A model generated the notes under the pieces. That model had not been told where the DNA came from. It worked only from the letters and a program-made list of their open reading frames with translations, and did no database searches. Shown here in pieces: positions 41,401-56,400 of a DNA stretch of 64,000 nucleotides; the stretch's first letter is position 1, and each line of letters opens with the position of its first letter. Both the position numbers and the translations under genes were made by a program. The DNA comes from Maylandia zebra (lineage: Eukaryota > Chordata > Actinopteri > Cichliformes > Cichlidae): positions 29,293,047 to 29,357,046 of the forward strand of contig NC_135179.1 of the NCBI RefSeq assembly GCF_041146795.1. The letters are read 5' to 3'.

Positions 41401-44400
41401 ACGAACAGTTGAACAGACGGCCGGCCACTTGATAAACAGAAAGACAAAGACTGCTGTCTCGGTCACGTGTGCAGGAAAGATTTAAAAACAAATATCCACA
41501 TATGATGCGTCAGCGGCTCACTGGGTCGTACCTTGTTGATCATGTTTAGAGTGCACTCAAAGACGGCATCAAAGATCTGGGGTATCTCGCTGGTGATGTG
41601 CCCCCCCAGCTTGTTGACAATAGTTGCCATGGTGCTGAGGACTTCAGGCTCACGGGCGGCAGGGACATTGCGTTGGTAGTCAATGAGGACGGCATCCAGC
41701 AGGGGGGGAACAAAGTTCTCACCAACCTGAAACAACAACAACAAGAGGCGTCAGCAAAGAAAGCTTTGAGTGACGCACAAAAACCTGAGCAGACATGCTT
41801 TAAATAAAACTATGAAAGGTGACCAACCCCTCAGTACAGTGACAAACTGTGAATATTAAAGGGTTGTGCAGATGCAAACACAGGGGGGGGGGCAGAAAAG
41901 TCTGCCGCAGGGGAACACAATCTTTGTGTCTGATCTAAAAATACCGATTGGATTGTTCGAAAGCTGTTCCACAGTCAGCTGTTCCACTGGCTGCTACAGT
42001 AGGAGTAACTCAGGAGGACACAAGAGTGTAAATATATCACTTCTGATATCATCAGCATTTTTAGTACAGCAGCTTTCTTCCTTCATTCTTTGTCAACATA
42101 AAGCCCCAACTGGGTTTGTCTCCTTCAGCAGTGACATATGTGAGCGCCTTTCTCACCATCTGTGGGTCGTTTGATCGGCTGACCCAGCCTGAGATCAGCT
42201 TCAGAGTCTCCCGTTTCACTGTTCTCATACTCCGGATCAGTGGCTGCTTTGTCACCATCTCACCTGCAACACAGACATTAGCAGAACATGCGACTTCTTA
42301 ATGAGGATGGGAAAAAAACAAAACAACAAAAGTCTCACACATAGCAGCTGGGTCTAAATGTGTAGCTCTCGCTAAACTTAATGTGCACTGCACACCTCTC
42401 AAATCTCAGCTTTTTGTGCCAATGAAACCCATCCCATGTTACATAACACATATCTCACACGTGGAATTACCTTAATTACTGTAATGCAAAAAAAAAAACG
42501 AGAGAAAAGACTTTGTAGCTGACTAAGAGCCCACTTGGAACAGAAGTCTGCTAGAAAAATGGCTGGAATGAAGAAGTATGATATAATTACAGATCATTAA
42601 ATATTATACTAGCGCTGCACCCATTTATCAGCTAAACACTGGCCCCTATTCTTCTCGATGACTGGTATCAGCAAATAAGACGTCAATTATCTGAAACAGT
42701 GGCTGATATTCATCTCATCTACCACACTGACTTAACCCTGATTGGAGTGTGATGAACACTATAAAAGTAAAACAAACAGTATAAACCTCTGAAAATCAAC
42801 TCAGTTTGTGTGCTGCTTACAGAACAGCTATAACCTCACTGCTCTGACAGCAGCATGACAGTAAGCATGTTTACAACCACCTGTCTGCAGTGACCACCAT
42901 GCAACTGTGACAGTCTGCTGCACGATGAAAACAAATGTGCCGGTCTTACCGTTTGTCTGAATGGCAGCAGAGATGTTCTCGCTGAGGCACTTGTACACGT
43001 TGAGCATGTCAAGGTAAATCCGTCCCAGCTGGATAACAAAGGGGTGTCCCACTGCCTTGCAGGCCCTGACATTGGTCTTAAGAATGCTGCCCAGCTGTTT
43101 GACGGTTTCTGGGTCCTTCAAGATGTCCACGTTCTCATGGACGGAAGAGGAGCAGAAGAGCCATTAACAAACAGCTTGTGTGTCTCTGAAATGTGAATAA
43201 ACGGTGATACACCATCTTACCTTGGTGGCCTGCTGGATGATACTGTCCCACACTTGATTGGGCAGCAGCATATATTTCTCTATCAGGTGCTCCTGAACAG
43301 CCTGGTCGGTCTGTGCCCCGATCATGTACCCTACTGCCTCATAAAACGTGTGCACCTGTGCGTACACACAAACAAACAAAACAGTCAGCACGGACACTCA
43401 ACTGGGCAAATAAGAGACAGCTGTGCCTCTCTCTGATGGATTTCTGTGGGTAAGAACACTTAATGACCTGCTGAGGCTGAAGGTCACAGATGATCGTGTT
43501 AATGTTGTTGAGGATCTCATCGATGAAGGGCATCACCTCTCCCACCTGCACCTGGATAAAGTGGCGCCGACACTTCTGGGCAATCTTAATGAAGGTGTCG
43601 CACGCCATGTCCTGAACTCCATCATGGGTCTCTGTGAGGGCAGGACAGAAAAATAAAAATGCATTAGAGCTGTATCCATCTATTCATCCATCTGTCTGAA
43701 ATAGATGCAAAGAGGGAGTTCAACAAATAAAAATACTCCAGCTCACCATGCATGAACTCAAAGAGCTTGTTCACAACAGTTTTGAGGAACTTCCAGTGGG
43801 CTCTAAGAAAACGAGGGTACTGGCCAACAATGTACATGATGTTAGAGGCGATGATGGCCTTGTTGTCTTTTCCTCGCTTCTGCTCACAGAGACCCAGCAG
43901 ATCCTGAAGCAAACACCAAAGGATTCACTTAGGCTTAATGTTAAACCTTATGGGTGAGACAATAATTAATATGAGGCGTAAGCATGAGTGAGGGACTGCT
44001 GTCACCTAAACCTAAATACACAGACACATCAATACCTTAATGACAGTAACAAGGAACCTCTTCTCATCCTCCTCGTGCATAGCCCCACTGATGGATCCAA
44101 TGGCCCAGCACAGTGTGTTGAGGTTCTTCCAGGACCATTCAGTACCATTTACCTGGTTGTGAAGCTTCTCTGTCATTATGCGTTCTGTGTCCGCATAATC
44201 CAAGTGAGTCAGGTACACTGCAGGACAGTAGAGGAAATGTGTATCAGAGTACAGTACAGTTTCTGCTAAATTAAGAGTTAAAACTAGAGACACAGTTCAG
44301 AACCAAGACAGAGAGAGAGATAAAAACAACAAAAAAAGAAAGAAACATATATGAGAAGAAATGGCGGAATGAATTTTCCCTAAAAAACACTGACGCCTGT

Positions 44401-47400
44401 GTGATGAGTGACACTGATCAAGCCAATTTAGTCAAATGTAAATTTATAGTCAGTCAGTTCTACAGTCAAAGATAAAGCTTTCCCTACATCCATCCATTAT
44501 TCAAACAGCTTATCCTTCTGCCAGTCTACGAGTTTCCAATCGATCTAACCTGCATTTCTTTGGATCTGTGGGGGAAAACCAGAGCACCCGGACGAAATCC
44601 ACGCAGACGCACAGAAAGGCCCCAGCCAGCCGGCAGTGCTAACCACTGAGCCATGGTGCCGCCCGATTCTCCTACAATATTTAAATATTACAGTGGTGCT
44701 GAGAACAACTCGCCTAACCTGTTGGAGGATGTGTCTGATCAGTAAATACAAATCCAGCTGCTGAAGCCACTGGATGGATGCATTAATTAAGATCTATTCA
44801 AAAATATGACTTCTTGTGGTTATGATCAGTTAAACACTGCTTCTTAAGACAAGTGGCCTAGAAAAAAAGAGAGTTTAAAGCTTGATTTACAGTCCTGTGT
44901 TGAATCCCTGCAGAGCCTACGCTGCAGTAGCGTTGTCATCATTTGCATTTGTACTTGAGCGCTGCTGAGTTGCACTGGTCTGCTATCACCAGGGTAAACT
45001 GAGACAATCACATTCACTTCAAGCTAATAGTATCATACCACTGCTACATCGAAATGCAAGAAAAAGAAACCCCCCCCCAAAAAGAATTCAGAAGCGATCG
45101 AGCCTTTACACAGATTATTCGAGCTTTAAAACAAGAAACCAGCATGTACCTGCATTAGCAAAATCTTATTTTGCTAATCATTATACCTCGTTTACACAGG
45201 ATTTTACTAGCAAGCGGAGACACAACTGCTGCAGCGTAGATTATGCTGCAGATTTAACACAGTACTATAAATCAAGCTTAAGGATATAAAATATTAGAAG
45301 CTATCATTAAGTCATACCAAGGGTCTCCCTCATATTCTTGTAGAGATTGATGGAATCTGTGTCCTTCATGAACTCCCTGACCACCTCCCCCTGATCATTC
45401 TCCACCACCAGGACCTCCTCTGGCTTGGCCATCCGACTTACCATCAGCAGACGCACCTGTTACTCCAGATAAAAAAAACCTGTCAGCAAGTACACAAATC
45501 AAAACACCTGCCTTTCACACACACACAGGAAAATATAGCTTAGCTTGTGTTCTCATAAATGTAAAAGGACGATACAAGTGGTTTGTCTCCTGGTTATAGT
45601 CACATTTCACACATATGGAATGTAAAATATCATTAAGTAGAAAAAAAATGTTTGTATTACTTTAGTAGCTGCTGATTTTTAGTAACACTGTAACCAGCAT
45701 CTCTTTTGGCAGCTCTGAAGCAGCCACCTGTCGCTGGCCTGAGCCAAGTCTTTCTAGTATGACTGCGAGCTGAGACGCTTCAGGTTCCACAAACTGGAAA
45801 CACTTCAGCAACCTCTGTGTCATCTTCACTATAAACGTAAGACATGCTTCTTAAAGAAGAGTCTGCATTTATAAACTCAACTTCAATCATGGGGCTCTGC
45901 GATCATGTATGTGGTATGAATAAATACCATCTTGTTCTAAGAGGTACCTTGGAGAGAACGGGTAGATAGAGCTGTCTGCGTGGAGGCACATCAAAGTGCT
46001 GGTTGCCAGACAGCAGAGGGGACGTGGATGTGGAAAAGGGACTCTCTCTGTAGAGCTCAGCGGCCAAGTGATTCCAATACTCCAGGCAGATTTTGAAGAT
46101 CTCAGTCTCTTCCACCTCTGACACCAGCAGCATGTAGTGGAGGGCCTGAAGGAGAACCAGGGGAGTTGCAATGTAACGTGAACATGTTAGCTAATTACCA
46201 TAATCTTCTCCTGTGCAGCCTATGTAGAGCAACAACAAAATACAGAATACCGTGCTTCCCTTACCTCCATTAATGTCTCTCTGAGGTTGAGCCTCTTCTC
46301 AATGAGTTGCCCGTGCTCTTTAAGGAAAGTACACAGGAACAGACTGAGGTTCTGGATGAAGTTTTGCTCGTCATCTTTCCCGTTGGCGTAGGCCAGCCGA
46401 ATGTTGGTGTTCAGAGGCAGCATCTGAACAGATTAGAGTTAAAATTCATCTTAGAGTCTCAAACCGAGCAACGTGTCAGTGTGGCTTTGTCAGATGTCAC
46501 CGGGTAACCCACCTGTTTGAGCTGACACATGGTCAGCGTGAAGAGGGTAACAAACTGCTCCTCGTACTGGCTGACACTCACGCCCGCAATCTCTGTCAGG
46601 CACTTCAACGTCACGTTGCGAAACATCGGCACGTTCAAGAACTGTTTAAAATAAAAAAATATATATGTTAAATATCCATTATAAATCGATTTTATGCACA
46701 TCATCGAATATTTTAAATAATCACACAAATCTGCATCTTTGTGTGTTGTGTGCGTCTTTGCGGCCGCACCTTATACACCAATGTGCTGATCAGTTTGGTT
46801 TCAAAGATGTATCCCAGAGGAATCCAGTTGAGAAAACGCAGAAGTGTCTCCAGGGTGGCATGGACCAGGGGGGCATTCTGGGAATTCTCCTGAGGTGCAC
46901 ACAGCAACACAATCAGTAAAATCAGCTGAAGAACAAACACTGGTGTGTAACCGATGATAAAAAGAATGTACGATACAAGGAAAAAGATGAATGCATACCA
47001 TAACAAACTGACACAGCTGGAATATCTGGGAGAATTCATTGCACATGCTGAAAGAAAACAAACAACATGTTAAACAGCATCTGACACTGATAATGAAAGA
47101 CAAATCTGAAAGTTTCATGTACAACCTGTGCCCTGAAACAATGTAAATAACCGTGGTTCGTTTCTTTTGATCACTTTATGTCTGTTCATGTTTGGTTTCA
47201 AACCAACATCGTTTCAAAGGTTTTGCTGCACTGACAGCAGCTAACAAGTTGCCACCTACTCAAGTAACACCGCCCTCTCTTATCCCGCTCTCTCCAGTGT
47301 TACACTCCACCCATCTCATGCAGCAGTTTTCACACATGAACTTTGGGCCAGTTCAGGAGAGTCTAGTTAATATTTCTCACATTTGTCCTTCCTCACATGT

Positions 47401-50400
47401 AGCACACAATGGGACATGGTCTGCTTCAGACACAGTTGCACCACTGGAAAAACACTGTAGTTTAGTGGAGGGTGCTGCCTAGACAGACTGTGTAGGAGGT
47501 ACCACACACGATGCCCAACTGGCCAATAGTAAATGCACTGGGTGATGTTGGGTGACTTCCAGAAAAACTCAGGGAACCAGGCCATGTAAGAAAATGGCTA
47601 CACTCTGACGTCTGGTGACAGCAGAACAGGGACGTTTTGAGAAAATACATTACAGGCTTTAAGATGGCATTAAAATAAAGTGAGAGCATATAAAAGGAAG
47701 GAAATAAAAGATGGTTTTAATATTCTATCAATGTCTTTTCCTTTGGCGTTTGTGTGTATCATGTGACACGGTATTCCTGGGTAGCAGTGTATTAAATGTT
47801 TAGTCAGATTTAGTAGTTTACAGCTTGTTTAGTTATACTAGACTTGGTAAATTCAACTGCACCGAGTCTAAACATAATAAGCCTCATTTGTCATTGAATG
47901 TAGTTCCAAACAGTCAATCGGGATGACCTTCTTTAGTCATCTGAAGAGAAAAAAAAACCCAAAACATCTAAAATCTAAAATGACTTCAGCCCCAGTGGAC
48001 ATATTTCGGATTCTTTGGATGAGGAAACAATAAAACATGAAGCTCCCAATCACGCGAGCTTCATGTTTCAGGAACGGCCTCCCTGATCTGAACCCGAGTG
48101 GTGTTTTGTTATTGGACTTCTGTGCAAATCACAGTTTGCCCATAACAAACACCTTGTTCGAACATAAGAGTGTCCATAAGTGCATGTGGCACACGAGGTC
48201 ACTGAGGCAGTTAAACAACTCCTTGGTGGCAGAGCCCCTGGTGTTGATGAGGTCCGCCCAGAGTTCCTGAAGGCTCTGGACTTTGTAGGGCTGTCCTGGT
48301 TGACACGCCTCTACAATGTTGCGTGGAGATCAGGGGCAGTACCACTGGACTGGCAGACCAGGGTGGTGGTCCCCATTTTTAAGAAGGGGGACCGGAGGGT
48401 GTGTTCCAACTACAGGGGGATCACACTCCTCAGCCTCCCTGGGAAAATCTATACCAGGGTGCTGGAGAGGAGAGTTCGTCTGCTAGTCGAACCTCAGATA
48501 CAGGAGGAACAATGCGGTTTTCGTCCTGGTCGCGGAACACTGGACCAGCTCTTTATCCTCTCAAGGATACTTGAGGCGCATGGAAGTTTGCCCAACCAGT
48601 CTATATGTGTTTTGTGGACTTGGAGAAGGAATACCTCCTGTGGGAGGTACTACGGGAGTATGGGGTGTCTGGCCCATTGCTACGGGCCATTCGATCCTTA
48701 TACGATTATTGCCAGCAATAAGTCGGACTCGTTCCCGGTGGGTGATGGGCTCTGCCAGGGCTGCCCTTTGTCACCGATTCTGTTCATAATTTTTATGGAC
48801 AGGATTTCTAGGCGCAGCCAAGTGGCGGAGGGCTTTCACTTCGGTGGCCTCAGAATCTCATCTCTGCTTTTCGCGGATGATGTGGTTCTGTTGGCTTCAT
48901 CAGGTGGTGGCCTCCAGCCCGCACTGGAACGTTTCGCAGCCGAGTGTGAAGCAGCAGGAATGAGGATCAGCACCTCCAAATCTGAGGCCATGATTCTCAG
49001 CCGGAAAAGGGTGGAGTGCCCACTCCGGGTTGGGGATGAGTTCCTGCCCCAAATGGAGGAGTTAAAGTATCTCGGGGTCTTGTTGATGTGATGGGAGCCA
49101 GAGATCGACAGGCGGATTGGTGCTGCGGCGACAGTGATGCGGACGCTGCACCGGTCCGTCGTGGTGAAGAGAGAGCTGAACGTAAAAGCAAAGCTCTCAA
49201 TTTACTGGTCGATCTACGTCCCTACCCTCACCTACGGCCACGAGCCGTGGGTAGTGACCGAAAGAACGAGATTGCGGATACAAGCAGCGGAAATGAGCTT
49301 CCTCCGAAGGGTGGCTGGCGTCTCCCTTAGAGATAAGGTGAGAAGTTCAGCCATCTGGGAGAGGCTCAGAGTAGAACCGCTGCTCCTCCACATTGAAAGG
49401 AGCCAGCTGAGGTGGTTCGGATATTTGACAAGGAAGCCACCTGGGCGAGGTGTTCCGGACATGTCCCAGCGGGAGGAGGCCCGGGGCAGACCCAAGACAC
49501 GCTGGAGAGATTATATCTCTCGGCTGGCCTGGGAACGCCTTGGTGTTCCCCCGGATAAGCTAGAGGAGGTGGCTGGGGAGAGGGAGGTCTGGGCTTCTCT
49601 GCTCAAGCTGCTGCCTCCGGGGCCGGGCCCCGGAGGCAGCAGAAGAAGATGGATGGATGGATGGATGGCTATTAAACATCAACAACAGTCAACTGTGCTA
49701 AACAATCAACCCACATCTTTAGATATGAGGAATATTCATAAAAAAAAATCTATGTTTATTTGATCTGTGTTTTTTTCCCCCCCATAGCAGAATTTTCAGG
49801 CAAGTACACAACTGCATATTAATAATATAAAAGAAACTGTATAACAACCTTATTGCCCTGACATTACTGATTGATAACATGGAGCCACATTTCATCTTAA
49901 AGTGAAATCCATTTTCAAATGCCAGCACAAAGACATCGTGTTTCATGAGCCTCTGAAATAATGTGGCAACACAAAGTTGCAGGACTGAACTCTTTAAAAA
50001 GTTGATTTGATTGATTTCGGTGTGAACCTTCTATAGAAAAGCTTTCCTATGCTAAGGTATGTTGGGGGTAATGATCAAAGACATTTTGGCATCCATGCTC
50101 TCAAAACTGACCTGTCTTTTAGGTGTTTGGCCTTGACCTGGGTCATTTGGCCACTAGAGAAGTCAAACACCTCCTCGCTGAGCAGCTTCAGAATGACCAT
50201 GTTGTTCTGACAGAGGCTCTCGCTGGTACGACTCGCCCCCACAATGTCACTGATGAAGGTGGGCCAGTGCTTGGGCCACTCCTGCTTCAGGATCTGCAGA
50301 CGTAGAGGACACAGACATGTTAGTGAGAGATGGCACACACTGAGAAGAATGTGTAATCTGAAGAAAAAAACGAGATCAAACTGCAACTCCCCATCAGTCT

Positions 50401-53400
50401 CAAGTCAAAAACATTTCTTTTACAAGCATCCCGTAGTGAAGAAAATGCCGTTTTTGTTAAACTCCATACTTAATTGTCCATATTGAACATAACCATTTTA
50501 ACCAGCCTCCTGACGATGAACGTGGAATCTGGAGCTCTTCAGCCCCTCCAGGCCAAAACAACGTTAGCTCAAATGACGTAAACGGTGACTCATTCTCACT
50601 GGCATTAATGCAAAGTCACTTGTGAAGTCAGTGAACCAATCTCTGCCTCTCGCTCCCTCACTCACACATTCATCAAATGCAAAAACATGGGAAAAATGTC
50701 ACGTTGCACATTTAGAAGCACTAAGGTCTAAGTTGTTGGTCTCATGGTCCTGATATTTCTACAACTCTGCATTTACAGATTTCAGTGCCTTGCTGAATTA
50801 AGGATACTGCCATCAACAGCTCCATGATGATTTCCACTTTGCCAGTTTTTAACTAATTTGTATGTTTCCATACAGACACATACATCCATTTTTCTGCCAC
50901 ACTCTTCGAGATGATATCCTTTATTATCACAAGATCACAGTCACTTTCTAAGCATCGTTTGCCTCGGCTGAGACATTCAAGTAGTACTGATGTCCCTTTT
51001 TAATGACACTGATGTTTTTTGAGCCAGATCTACCAATTAAGAGTGACATCTTCAGGTTAAAAAGAACCACTGCAAAAGAGAAGCACTGAGGCAACAACAA
51101 CATAAGGTTCAAACCCAGCGTTTTTAGATTTACTGCTTCATATGACGACACCCAGAATTTTACCATTTAGGAGTCGATAATGGTCAATAATACACACCCA
51201 CTTGTTTATTAGACATTAACAAAGCACTGTGTCTTTGGTAGCAAGAACCACTTTGCTCATGGACCTGTAACATGGTCTCCAGTGAAAATTATGACATTTG
51301 CTGTGTTATCTTTACTGTATATACTGCTCTGAATCAGGCTGTATAGTACATATCATAGTACTCTGTGACTCAGTGGCTCTACCATGCTCCAGGCAATGAG
51401 TACAACACACGTAGCTAGCTAAGTGAATCTCTGCTCTGATGTACGCTACTGCTGTCAGAGTGAATAGCTTCTTGGAAACTGTTTGCTGACACTTTCTTTA
51501 TCCCTCTCCACTATTCACCCACATGAACGCTGAGGGTTAGGAAAACATCACAGTTATAAACACAATGAAGTGTTTCTCAGTGTTACTGAGGCTCTGTAAA
51601 GATAATACTGATAGATTTAAAAGAAAAGTAACGCACACTTTATTATTTACAGTGTAACCAATACTATATGTTTGATATAGTTAGATATTTAACAGGTCTG
51701 AAATGAAAACAAAATCTGTGGCTGAAAGTGCACAATCAAATCCTTTGTTTTAACAATTCTTGGATTCTCTGATATTGTTTTGCAAATAGAAAACATTTAC
51801 CACATGCAGCTCAGACACATCTAAGCGCACGCACGCACACAGACAATAGACAGGCCACATTTTTCATTCAGTAAACTAACAGTAACAACGCAAAATGAAG
51901 AGAAAACATCCCCCACAAAGGACTGAGTAGGTCCAAAAACGAACCCAAGCAACTCTTACCTGAACAAGGATCATGTTCAGCTTGCCAATGTACACCTTCT
52001 CTTTCTAAAAAGAAATAAAAAGAAGTAAGTCAAGGAACACGTTTCAGTTACACAACCATATCCTTTAAACACATCATGAAAAGGTAAGGTATAACAAGAG
52101 AAAATGTATGAACATGTTGATGTTTGACATTTTATATAAAATTAGTAAAGGCTGGGTTTCACCCACGAGATAAAGTCACAGGTGTTTGTAACAGAAATGT
52201 CGAGGCTGGTCATGTGCATTTGAAAGTAAACACCAAGAATTGAATTTATCCTACAATTATAACCTGCAGTAAAGTAAGCCAGACACAAATAGTCATTTCT
52301 ATAATGGAGAGTTATGGTTTTTAAAGCTCACTGAAATTATTCTTTTTGAGTGCTCTTTTGGAATATCCCCTCACAAAACCTCTAGTCTGGTGTATCTGGT
52401 TGGTTTAATAACCTTAATAAACTTGGTAAATATATCATGTTTTGTAGAGTTACATACTTGAGAATGATGCAAACACCTGAAACACGGCTGGAAAGTTGCT
52501 TGCTCAGCAGGAAGTTAAATACTAACTAGACATCATTTTGTTGTAGGTGGCATCTGCACTCCTTCATTTTTATGTTGTCTTCTTCTCCTCAGCTAACCTC
52601 TTGTTAAAGCAAACAAGTATTTAACAGTGTTCACCGTCTGGCTCTTCTGACTTCACATTTAAAATCATTTAAGGAACATTTACAAAGCACAAATCCTTTC
52701 CATTAATCAAATCTAAAACAAAATTTTACATTTTCCTTTACCTTTCAATTTACCCCCCTTTCTTGCTGTTTTTATAACAGCAATACAACCACCAAGAAAA
52801 ATCAAGCTTCATTGGACTTAAAAACCTTAAAGCTAGGCCAGCATGTCATATTTTCATGTATCAATCTCTGTACTTATGAGAAAAACACTGCATTCTCCTA
52901 ATGAACACCAGAAAAGCTTGCTGTCAGTTTAAATTTAAAACATTTTACAACTCCAGCCTTTTAACTGCTTGAGTGCTCACAATGGCTGAAACAGTGAGAA
53001 AAGCTGCTGAAGTCACCATAGTTGTTCTGAATTACACAGCACTCTTAGCAGCTTAAGTCATGGCTGCCCTACTAACCTGCCTGTTTAAAGTGCTGCTGCA
53101 ATAAAACATGGACACAAATAACGAGAGAGGGAACAAGAGGCTGTTTGTGCAAAATTTTTTTAACATCGACGAGGTTATAAATTGTTATAAATTGTTTTTA
53201 AAGTGAATCTTCTAATATGTCTGACTTTTCCTTGAACCACAGGGAGGTTGTGTAAAATGTACACTTTAATCATTTAAACCCTTTGCTGAACTGCAAATAA
53301 TAAGAGCCATATTAAACACCAGCATTTTATGTTTTATTATGATTTATAATATATACCCATTTAAAATTTCCCAGTGACATGCTTCCAAAATCCTGGAAAC

Positions 53401-56400
53401 GTGGACTAAACTCTTTACAAAAGAAACTCAAACAATCAAACAAGAATCTGGTGGAACTTCTTTGCCTTTAAGCTAATTTGTAACATTACTGAGTACAAAA
53501 AATGCACCGCAGGCAGGATCTCTCCAACTTTACGATGGGGAGGGTCTCACCACCTTGTTCTTGACTGAATGGGCAAATTGCCCAATTGTAAAGAACCCGG
53601 GAGCAACTAAAAGATTCACAGAATCCAGACAAATCTCTGCACATAAGCGATAAGACTCCAATGTTTAACAGCCATGGACTTTGGGTCCTCAGACAGCACT
53701 GCACTGCTGTAGAAATTACTATGAATACAGTTCATCAATGCATTCACAAACACAAATAAAATGTTATTTAAAGAAGAACAAAAAGCTCTTCTCCAGACCT
53801 GAGCTCGTTTAAGGCAGACTGATGGGAAGTGGAAAATTATCCTGTGATCTGAATCAAAATGGGAAATTGTTCGTGGACACATGGGCACATCCCAGACCTG
53901 TGACCCACTCAAAACATCTGGGGCGTTATGGACACAAAGATGTGACACGGGCAGTCCTGAACTACTGACTATTTGAAATCCAGTCACGAGAATGGGAAAC
54001 CAAATTCTCCAACTCTTACGGGGTGTTTCTAACAGAAGAGGTTTTGCAACATAGTAGGAACTGTTTTTGTTGTTCCATCTCGTACTATTACCCCAAGAAT
54101 ACAACCTATTTATAAAATATAAAGTTTACTCACCTCTACACTTGATGCATCAGATGAAGTCTTGATAATGAGCCCAACAACATACTTTTTTATACCTGGC
54201 AAATACACAGAGAATATCAGAAGATGTCCGTTAGCATGCACCAATAAAAATGTGTTCATCAGCAGTTGCCTGGAGCACATTAGTCAGTAACCCTAACACA
54301 ATCTGCGGGCTCATAACTAGCTGAATCTGCCAATCATATCCCACATTTGTACTGTAGAAAAAAAAAAGGTGTGGTTCTCCATATACACACACTGTTGCAA
54401 AGCCAGTTTATAAACACGTGGACGTGAGCAGCAACTGCCACTGAACTTTCACAGGACAAAACCCTTTGGTCGGTTCAGTGGAAGTTCCATTTTCCCCCAC
54501 GTGTTTTCACAGACATTCAAGATTGTCAAAGTGAGCAGAGCATCTTTAAAATGCGTTTTCAGCTCCCTCGCATTTCTCTCTAGACTGCAGCTGACTACGA
54601 AAATGTGTGTTTTGGTGTGGTGAGAGGAGCCGAAAACAAGGCAATACTCTGACACAAGGGGGGAAAAGACATACTTGCCAGTCGCCCTGCACTGGGTTTG
54701 CCACTTGAACAAAATTCAGGCATCTACGGTCAGAAGCAGGTAAGTCTTAGGTCAATGAAAAAATTAATTTTGAGCAAAATTATAGAAGAATGGAGGGAGG
54801 CAGAATCATCTGATTTGCACATGATTATCAAATTTATTTCATTATCACTGCTTTTTCCTCTGAAATGTTTTTCTAAATAAATTCTGTTCCACTGTGTTGA
54901 GACCTCTGCTATGTGCTAATGCTGATGTGTCCAATTGACAATTAGGCAATAATTAAAGGCTGAACATTAAGAACTTATAGCCATATACTGATAACACTGC
55001 AACACTTTATATAGGTTCATACGCACATTTACCTTGTCAACAACTTCGTGTAACGTTTAAAATTATCAATAAACATTTTGAAAATATAACTGACAGCAAT
55101 TACCGCACTCCATTAACCCATCCCTCATTCCTCCCTGGGTACAATGTGGAAAAACTGGCTCAAAGCAACACACACAATGTGTCATTGATTTTAGAAACAA
55201 CAACATATCCCATCAGAATAATGTAAGGCTAGACAACAGTAACAACGTATCTACTTTGTTTCCTCTCAAAAAATTTCCCTCACAAAGCATTAAAAACAAA
55301 ATAGTGCTGGGGTGTTTTCCTTGTTTCCTCTCTAAAACTACTGCTCAAATGCAGAATCCAACCTTTCTGAGTAGCCAGTTCGAGTCAGTCGAGCAGAAAA
55401 CAAACCAGCATGCTTAGTGGGGGAATACTCCTCAACATGGCAACCACACGTCACATTTACAAAGAAAAAAACTAAACAAAAACAAAACACACTAACACCA
55501 TGGGAATAAATGTTTCAGGAATTTTTCCACAAAAGAAACTTTTACCTTCACACTGATTCCTGGGAAGAATCTTCCATCTGGTTTTGATAACCGTTTCCAG
55601 AATTTGGAGAGCATAGTACTGTAACACGCAAGGAAGAAGCAGCATTAGGACAAAGCTGTTATGACAGCATCCAACAATAAGAAGTGCCCACCTTTAATCC
55701 AAAAACAGTATGAAGTGGACCAGTCTGCAATAACTTGCATTTCTAAACTAGATTGCACTGAACCACATTTCATGCAGATTTTGTAGTGTGCAACACTTTC
55801 AACTTTCTTTTTTTTTTTAAATATACAAGCAGCATTATGCTGGAACACTGCAGAAGCCCTGCTGTTATTCTCAGCATCACACCAGACACAAAAAAAGGAG
55901 AAAAAAAAAAGAAAGAAAAAAGGCAACCCATTAACCAGCTTTGTCACAGATTGCTTCAAAAGGGAGTCAAATGGCCTAGAAGACACAACAAGGTTTAAAC
56001 GCCTCTAACTAGGCTACATGGACCTTTGTAGGGTTGGGCATCGAGAACTGTTTTTAAAGGACAATTTGTTCAAGTGCAATATTGCTACAGGTTTCTTTTG
56101 TCCCTTAAACTGATTGTGCTTTAAGACCCCTTAAAGCAAATTCTGAGCCCACTGTGCTTCAGTCTACATTAAAGGTGGAGCATGCATCATACAAGTACCC
56201 ACCACAGGAGTCTGTGGGATGTTCTGGGGCAACTGGACAACTGTACAGGTTTCCACTGCAGAACTCATATTACCTTTCTGACTGTTGTTCTTTTCAGGGA
56301 GGAAAACCCGCTGTGGGGTCGATAGGACCGGATATCCTAAAAATATAACCAGCGTTTCTGCTGCCAACTAGCAAGAGCAACATTTTAGTTAGAGCCTGAC

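Noticed and set aside
53486-54104. Minus-strand frames in an xpo1 intron
   Set aside because: They do not continue the xpo1 protein; the neighbouring exons already join in phase without them.
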